This document shows positions 62,685 to 64,000 of a DNA stretch of 64,000 nt, one piece after another. The first letter of the stretch is position 1; every line of letters starts with the position of its first letter. This stretch comes from JASGIT01 sp047601665 (lineage in GTDB: Bacteria; Pseudomonadota; Gammaproteobacteria; Burkholderiales; Burkholderiaceae_C), in NCBI GenBank assembly GCA_047601665.1, contig JASGIT010000001.1:1116001-1180000 (forward strand). The letters are read 5' to 3'. A model generated the notes under the pieces. The model did not search any database and was not told the DNA's origin. It was given only the letters and a program-made list of their open reading frames with translations. The position numbers and the translations under genes were made by a program.

Positions 62685-63433
62685 AGGAACTGCTGGTCAT
62701 CAACCCCAACACGTCGGTGCAGGTCAGCGCGCTGCTGCAAGGCCACGTGCAGGCGGCGGCGGGGCAGGACGCGGCGGTGCGCACCGTCACCGCGCGCTTC
62801 GGCGCGGCCTACATCGCGTGCGAGGCCAGCTACGCCGTCGCGGGCCATGCGACGCTCGACGCCTGGGCTGCCGCGCTGGCTGACGGCCGGAGCGCGGGAC
62901 GGCGCGCGCCCGATGCCGTGCTCGTGGGCTGCTTCGGCGACCCCGGCCTGTTCGCGCTGCGCGAACGCAGCCCGGCGCCCGTCACCGGCCTGGCCGAGGC
63001 CGCCTTCGCCCTGGCCGCGCGGCACGGGCGCTTCGCCGTCGTGACCGGCGGCGAGCGCTGGCGGCCCATGCTCCAGCGGCTAGCGCTGGCGCTGGGCCAC
63101 GAGCAGCACTTGGCGGCCATCCACCTCGTCGCGCCCACGGGCGCGCAGCTGGCCGCCGACCCCGCCGCTGCGCGCCGCCTGCTGGCCCAGGCCTGCCGCA
63201 ACGCGGCGCGGCACAGCGGCGTGCACGCCGTCATCCTGGGCGGCGCGACGCTCGCGGGCATGGCCGCCGCCATCCAGCCTGACGTGGATGTGCCGGTGAT
63301 CGACAGCGTGACGGCCGGGGCGCACTGGGCGCTGCACGGCGGCGAATCCACGCCGGGATGCGCGGGAGGCGACGCCAGCGTGGCGTGGAGCCGCGTATCG
63401 CCCGAGCTGGCGGCGATGGGGCGGGCGGCGTAG
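62681..63433 (+). CDS. Asp/Glu/hydantoin racemase-like protein
   Basis: A 250-residue protein of the aspartate/glutamate/hydantoin racemase superfamily: LLVINPNTSVQVSALLQ at the start, catalytic Cys84 in VGCFGDPGLFALRE. The second catalytic Cys usually found in a GCAGM-like motif reads LGGATLAGM (residues 187-195), so it is missing. A one-Cys enzyme cannot racemise by the standard two-base mechanism; it may be a decarboxylase, isomerase or non-racemising relative. It is coupled to an ABC uptake system that probably brings its substrate. Confidence 0.82.
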   Translation: MKELLVINPNTSVQVSALLQGHVQAAAGQDAAVRTVTARFGAAYIACEASYAVAGHATLDAWAAALADGRSAGRRAPDAVLVGCFGDPGLFALRERSPAPVTGLAEAAFALAARHGRFAVVTGGERWRPMLQRLALALGHEQHLAAIHLVAPTGAQLAADPAAARRLLAQACRNAARHSGVHAVILGGATLAGMAAAIQPDVDVPVIDSVTAGAHWALHGGESTPGCAGGDASVAWSRVSPELAAMGRAA

Positions 63434-63490
63434 CGCGGGCATGGGCGCACAATAGAGGGCTGGCGTTCCGGTTCCCGGCCATCGCCTGGA

Positions 63491-63550
63491 ATACAAGCCA
63501 AATTGGCCTGCAGCGCTTACCAGTCAAGCGCTAGCAGCTATCAAAAGAAG
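63491..63550 (+). repeat. AGCGCT palindromic repeat, copy H
   Basis: CAAGCCAAATTGGCCTGCAGCGCTT, ACCAGTC, AAGCGCTAGCAGCTATCAAAA. It lies between the racemase-like gene and recQ, ending 10 nt before the recQ start, so any recQ leader would contain it. Confidence 0.85.
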
Positions 63551-63560
63551 AGTCCTCCCC

Positions 63561-64000
63561 GTGTCCCCTGCCCATTCCGTATTGCACGACGTCTTCGGCT
63601 ACGAGCAGTTCCGCGGCCCGCAGGAGGCCATCGTGGAGCACGTGATCGGCGGCGGCGACGCACTGGTGCTCATGCCCACGGGCGGCGGCAAGAGCCTGTG
63701 CTACCAGGTGCCCGCCATCGTGCGGCACGACGCGGGGCGCGGCGTGGCGATCGTGGTGTCGCCGCTGATCGCGCTGATGCACGACCAGGTGGGCGCGCTG
63801 CACGAGGCGGGGGTCAGCGCGGCCTTCCTCAACTCCACGCTGGACTGGCAACAGGCGCAGGACGTGGAGCGCCGCCTGTCGCGCGGCGAGATCACGCTGC
63901 TCTACGCCGCGCCCGAGCGGGTGACGACCGAGCGCTTCCTCGACCTGCTCGACGGCCTGCACGCGCGCGGCCAGATCAGCCTGTTCGCCATCGACGAGGC
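63561..64000 (+). CDS. recQ: ATP-dependent DNA helicase RecQ, N-terminal part
   Basis: The first 146 codons of a RecQ helicase running off the window: FGYEQFRGPQEAIVEHVIGGGDALVLMPTGGGKSLCYQVPAIV (Walker A GGGKS), VVSPLIALMHDQVGAL (motif Ia), and LFAIDEA at the edge (motif II). RecQ unwinds DNA in the 3'-5' direction in repair. The start is GTG at 63561; no nearby in-frame ATG exists. It follows repeat copy H directly, and an SD-like GAAGAG lies 8 nt upstream. Confidence 0.92.
   Translation, partial: MSPAHSVLHDVFGYEQFRGPQEAIVEHVIGGGDALVLMPTGGGKSLCYQVPAIVRHDAGRGVAIVVSPLIALMHDQVGALHEAGVSAAFLNSTLDWQQAQDVERRLSRGEITLLYAAPERVTTERFLDLLDGLHARGQISLFAIDE

Overview
The window is a 64 kb piece of a high-GC Gram-negative chromosome. 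The content points to the Burkholderiales and most likely the family Comamonadaceae (Acidovorax-like): recA-recX next to sucCD and a TerC gene, a classical Gram-negative porin, a methionine synthase split into two genes, PACE efflux, YaeQ, and DUF1289/DUF3717 proteins. This placement is inferred from gene content; no database was searched. No phage, plasmid, CRISPR array, rRNA or tRNA was found.

Layout. 1-4.0 kb: the 3' end of a class A penicillin-binding protein, then a minus-strand set (VOC protein, tyrosine phosphatase, glutathione transferase, DUF1439 protein). 4.1-10.8 kb: a minus-strand catabolic cluster (IclR regulator, OPT transporter, class V PLP enzyme, dipeptidase E, porin, DUF1177 protein). 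10.8-15.7 kb: topB with a C-terminal SWIB domain, facing a SET-domain gene that is coupled to birA and a SPOR protein. 15.8-21.9 kb: a tightly coupled signalling operon of a periplasmic binding protein, a hybrid histidine kinase and a double-receiver GGDEF-EAL protein. 21.9-26.4 kb: formylglutamate amidohydrolase, a TctE/TctD-type two-component system, and MerR, thioesterase and MarR genes. 26.4-33.6 kb: SOS-controlled recA, recX, argC, sucCD, TerC, and a PP2C phosphatase with an FHA protein. 33.6-38.9 kb: a lower-GC island holding a type IV pilin followed by an O-GlcNAc-transferase-like protein, a methyltransferase and a small glycosyltransferase, read as a pilin glycosylation locus. 39-47.2 kb: galE-moaC, a BepA-like protease, a second TerC under a manganese (yybP-ykoY) riboswitch, yaeQ, purB and a GST gene. 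47.3-58.5 kb: the two halves of split MetH, 7.5 kb apart, enclosing an XRE regulator, an SGNH lipoprotein, a diguanylate cyclase, a PACE pump with its LysR regulator, a 271-bp palindromic MITE-like element and gdhA. 58.6-64 kb: an ABC uptake operon ending in a racemase-like gene, then the start of recQ.

A short palindromic repeat family with an AGCGCTT/AAGCGCT core occurs eight times, always in the same orientation. It sits hard against stop and start codons, and two copies lie inside coding sequence (topB and the signal peptide of the M48 protease). Together with the pilin glycosylation island, the SWIB-TopB/SET pair, the MITE-like element and the dipeptide catabolic cluster, it is the main item worth a second look.
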